NCBI GenBank assembly: GCA_007136565.1
Contig: SLGS01000147.1
Coordinates: 1-16,459, forward strand
Origin: Clostridia bacterium
Lineage (GTDB): Bacteria; Bacillota; Sulfobacillia; SLMV01
Reading direction: 5' to 3'
DNA: 16,459 nt
The notes beneath the pieces are model-generated. The model saw nothing but the letters and a program-made list of their open reading frames with translations. It was not told the origin of the DNA and did no database searches. Shown here in pieces: positions 14,337-16,459 of this stretch (position 1 is the first letter of the stretch; each line of letters starts with the position of its first letter). A program made the position numbers and the translations under genes.

Positions 14337-15287
14337 TCATTCCCCGGGGTCGAGCCCCACTAGCGCATCGACGAAGCGTCGCTCGTCGAAGGGTTCGAGG
14401 TCGGAAAGTCCCTCGCCCAACCCAACCAACTTGACCCTCAGTTCGGTTTCCAATTCGATGGCCAATACTATGCCGCCCTTGGCGGTGCCGTCCAGCTTCG
14501 TCAGAACGATTCCCGTGGGTTCGACGGCTTTCCCGAAGCTTTCCACCTGGCGCAGGGCGTTTTGACCGGTGGTTGCATCGAGGACGAGCAGGACTTCGTC
14601 CGGTTGATGGCCCGATTCCCGCTCGATCACGCGACGAATCTTGGAAAGCTCCTCCATCAGGTTACTCCGGGTGTGCAATCGGCCGGCAGTATCCAGGATG
14701 ACGATGTCCGCGCCCCTGGCCCTGGCGGCTTTCATGGCATCGAAGGCCACAGCGCCCGGGTCCGCTCCGAAGGCGTGGGCTATGACGTCCACGTCGAGCC
14801 TCTCGCCCCACACCTTCAATTGCTCGATAGCGGCCGCCCTGAATGTATCCGCCGCACCCAGCAGGGGGCGGTGCCCGCGCTCTTTGAACATGTGGGCGAG
14901 TTTGGCCGCAGTTGTGGTCTTACCCACACCGTTAACTCCCACCAGCAGAATGACCGCCGGATCGCGGGTGAGATTCAACTCCCTTTCGCCCTCTCCGCAA
15001 GCCAGGCGCTCGGCGAGGATGTGACCGAGTGCTTCCAGGACTTCACCCTTGTTCCCAAGGCCCCGCTTCCCAACTCGTTCGCGAAGATCATCGAGAATCG
15101 TTGCGGCCGTTTGTGCACCCATGTCGCTTTGGACGAGGAGGGCCTCCAGTTCTTCGTAGACTTCCTCGGATCCCTCCGAGAAATCCACCACCGATTCCAG
15201 GCCCTCCACCAGGCGACGGCGGGTTTTTTCGAGGCCAGCTCGCATTTTCGACCAAAAACCACCACCGCCCTCGTTACCGGGACTCAA
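14337..15287 (-). CDS. ftsY: SRP receptor FtsY
   Basis: Membrane-associated GTPase that docks the Ffh-ribosome complex at the translocon. 316 residues with a short N-terminal region (FWSKMRAGLEKTRRRL forms the amphipathic/N-domain start) rather than the long acidic A domain of E. coli. G-domain motifs: GVNGVGKTTTAAKLA (117-131), DTFRAAAIEQL (147-157), DTAGRLHTRSNLMEEL (199-214), TKLDGTAKGG (263-272), and the closing GLGEGLSDLEPFD. TTG 15287 is preceded by AGGAGG at nine bases. It is 30 bases after smc, so the two are probably co-transcribed. It is separated from ylxM-ffh by the importer cassette on the opposite strand. Confidence 0.96.
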   Translation of the reverse strand: MSPGNEGGGGFWSKMRAGLEKTRRRLVEGLESVVDFSEGSEEVYEELEALLVQSDMGAQTAATILDDLRERVGKRGLGNKGEVLEALGHILAERLACGEGERELNLTRDPAVILLVGVNGVGKTTTAAKLAHMFKERGHRPLLGAADTFRAAAIEQLKVWGERLDVDVIAHAFGADPGAVAFDAMKAARARGADIVILDTAGRLHTRSNLMEELSKIRRVIERESGHQPDEVLLVLDATTGQNALRQVESFGKAVEPTGIVLTKLDGTAKGGIVLAIELETELRVKLVGLGEGLSDLEPFDERRFVDALVGLDPGE

Positions 15288-15317
15288 TATGTGACACCTC
15301 CTGGTGATTTGAACTGC

Positions 15318-16459
15318 TTAGTCATCGCCGGACCCGCTGGCTGCGCGGGAAGCGGCCTCGGAGGCGAGTCGAACCGAGACCAGATCCGATACTCCGGCTT
15401 CGGACATGGTAACGCCGTGCAAGGCGTCGGCGATTTCCATGGTCCTCTTCTGATGCGTTATGAGTATGTACTGTATCCCGCCGTTCGAATCCCTCAGGTA
15501 GCGGGCAAGCCTGTCCGTATTCCTGTCGTCCAAGGCCGCGTCGATCTCGTCGAGCAGACAAACCGGTGCCGGCCGCACTTTCAATAGGGCGAACAGGAAC
15601 ACTATGCCCGTCAGGGCCCTCTCGCCACCCGATAGTAGACTCATCCTGGAGAGCTTCTTGCCGGGGGGTTGGGCCCTGATTTCCAGACCCGGGTACGGCG
15701 AACTTCCCTCGGTGGTGAGGTGGATGCGGCCTTCTCCCCCGTCGAACAGTTCGGAAAAGGTCTCCGAAAATGCCTCGGACACCCGTTGGAGGGTTTCGAG
15801 GAAGCGGTCTTCTATCTTTGTCGCCAATCGCGCGCGGAGATCATCCAGGGCCTCTATCGAGTAGATGAGATCCCGGGACTGGGATTCCAAATCGCGGAGG
15901 GTGCCAATTTCCCTGCGGTACTCCTCCACGGCCAGGGGATTGATGGGTTCGAGGGAGCGCCGCCTACCTTCTAACTCGGAAATCTGTCGCCTAGCCGCCC
16001 CGATCCCAGAGATCGACGGTAGAGCGCTCAATGCTTCCTCGTCGAGCCCGTACTCGCGCCTCGCGGTGCCCAGGAGACGAGAGAGATCATCCCAAAGCCT
16101 TTGCTCCTTGTTCACGAGGGATGAGAGCTCCGCCGACAGCGCGGACCGCTCGGATTCCACTTCCACGGCTCGTATGCGGGTTTCCTCGGCCTGGCGAGCG
16201 CAATCGCTTCGGTTCTTCTTGGCGCATCGGCGGCCCCTGGCGGCTCGCTCGATGGCTCGCTCGTACCCTTTGGCCAGCCGATCCAGGCGTTTTCCGTCGC
16301 GCGCAATACCGCACAGTCGCTCGGTTGCGGTGTTCAGCTCTCGCTGCAACGATTCTTGTCGACCCGCCAGTTCCTCGCCTTCGCTCGCCCTGCGTTTCTC
16401 GGAAGCTTCGAGGATGGCTATTTGCCCGGTCAACTCCGTCAACTCCGACCGTTTTCTTC
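15318..16459 (-). CDS. smc: Chromosome segregation protein SMC, C-terminal part (5' end outside window)
   Basis: About 380 C-terminal codons of the SMC ATPase that organises and segregates the chromosome with ScpA/ScpB. The frame is open to the right edge, so the start, N-terminal head and hinge are missing. Visible are the descending coiled coil (Glu/Arg/Leu-rich heptads, upstream of about 16000), the conserved INPLAVEEY turn, then the C-terminal head with signature LLSGGERALTGIVFLFALL and Walker B VCLLDEIDAALDD, and the ITHQKRTMEIAD switch. It ends in a short SGSGDD tail. SMC and ScpAB are typical partners; scpA/scpB are not in the window. smc-ftsY adjacency is common in Bacillota and Chloroflexota. 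Confidence 0.96.
   Translation of the reverse strand, partial: RKRSELTELTGQIAILEASEKRRASEGEELAGRQESLQRELNTATERLCGIARDGKRLDRLAKGYERAIERAARGRRCAKKNRSDCARQAEETRIRAVEVESERSALSAELSSLVNKEQRLWDDLSRLLGTARREYGLDEEALSALPSISGIGAARRQISELEGRRRSLEPINPLAVEEYRREIGTLRDLESQSRDLIYSIEALDDLRARLATKIEDRFLETLQRVSEAFSETFSELFDGGEGRIHLTTEGSSPYPGLEIRAQPPGKKLSRMSLLSGGERALTGIVFLFALLKVRPAPVCLLDEIDAALDDRNTDRLARYLRDSNGGIQYILITHQKRTMEIADALHGVTMSEAGVSDLVSVRLASEAASRAASGSGDD

Noticed and set aside
13929..14363. Plus-strand frame spanning the convergent gap
   Set aside because: It overlaps the permease and ftsY ends, lacks a ribosome site and has Arg/Gly/Pro-rich composition typical of noncoding GC-rich frames.

Overview
This window is a bacterial chromosome segment, GC-rich by eye, and is almost entirely housekeeping. 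The gene order smc-ftsY ... ylxM-ffh-rpsP-khpA-rimM-trmD-rplS-lepB-rnhB ... topA is the conserved SRP/ribosome-maturation neighbourhood seen in Bacillota and Chloroflexota. The encoded proteins (short LepB with an N-terminal anchor, YlxM, KhpA, TopA starting MAKNLVIVESPAKAKT) fit that range. I lean towards Chloroflexota, with low confidence. No mobile element, CRISPR array, tRNA or rRNA was recognised.

Layout from left to right. Positions 1-431 hold the 5' end of topA (minus strand), with an extended -10 promoter near 551-559. Positions 585-4221 hold two adjacent ABC exporter half-transporters (minus). They form an asymmetric pair: one subunit carries the degenerate Walker B and H-loop, the other the degenerate signature motif. 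A near-consensus promoter precedes them, with a 19-bp near-perfect palindrome just downstream of its -10 that is probably a repressor operator. A 70-residue two-helix membrane protein of unknown function (4442-4654, plus) is transcribed divergently. Positions 4685-9923 are one tight minus-strand operon, ylxM-ffh-rpsP-khpA-rimM-trmD-rplS-lepB-rnhB, with a clear promoter at 9974-10002. Several genes in it overlap at stop and start.

A plus-strand peptide/solute ABC import cassette (lipoprotein binding protein plus two permeases, 10449-13966) sits between ylxM and ftsY. It has no ATPase genes. It is preceded by a foldable leader at 10380-10428, and a very stable hairpin lies between the binding-protein and permease genes. 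The convergent gap 13967-14336 has no convincing gene but is rich in inverted repeats, including a possible multi-stem RNA. The right end holds ftsY and the 3' part of smc (minus).

Functional logic: Ffh, FtsY, YlxM and LepB serve co-translational protein export. RpsP, RplS, RimM, TrmD and KhpA serve ribosome assembly and translation. RnhB, TopA and Smc serve chromosome maintenance. The accessory content is the exporter pair and the importer cassette. The least explained parts are the structured intergenic region 14083-14271, the 10380-10428 leader, the operator-like palindrome and the small membrane protein. All pairing and motif claims were made by eye, without folding software or database searches.
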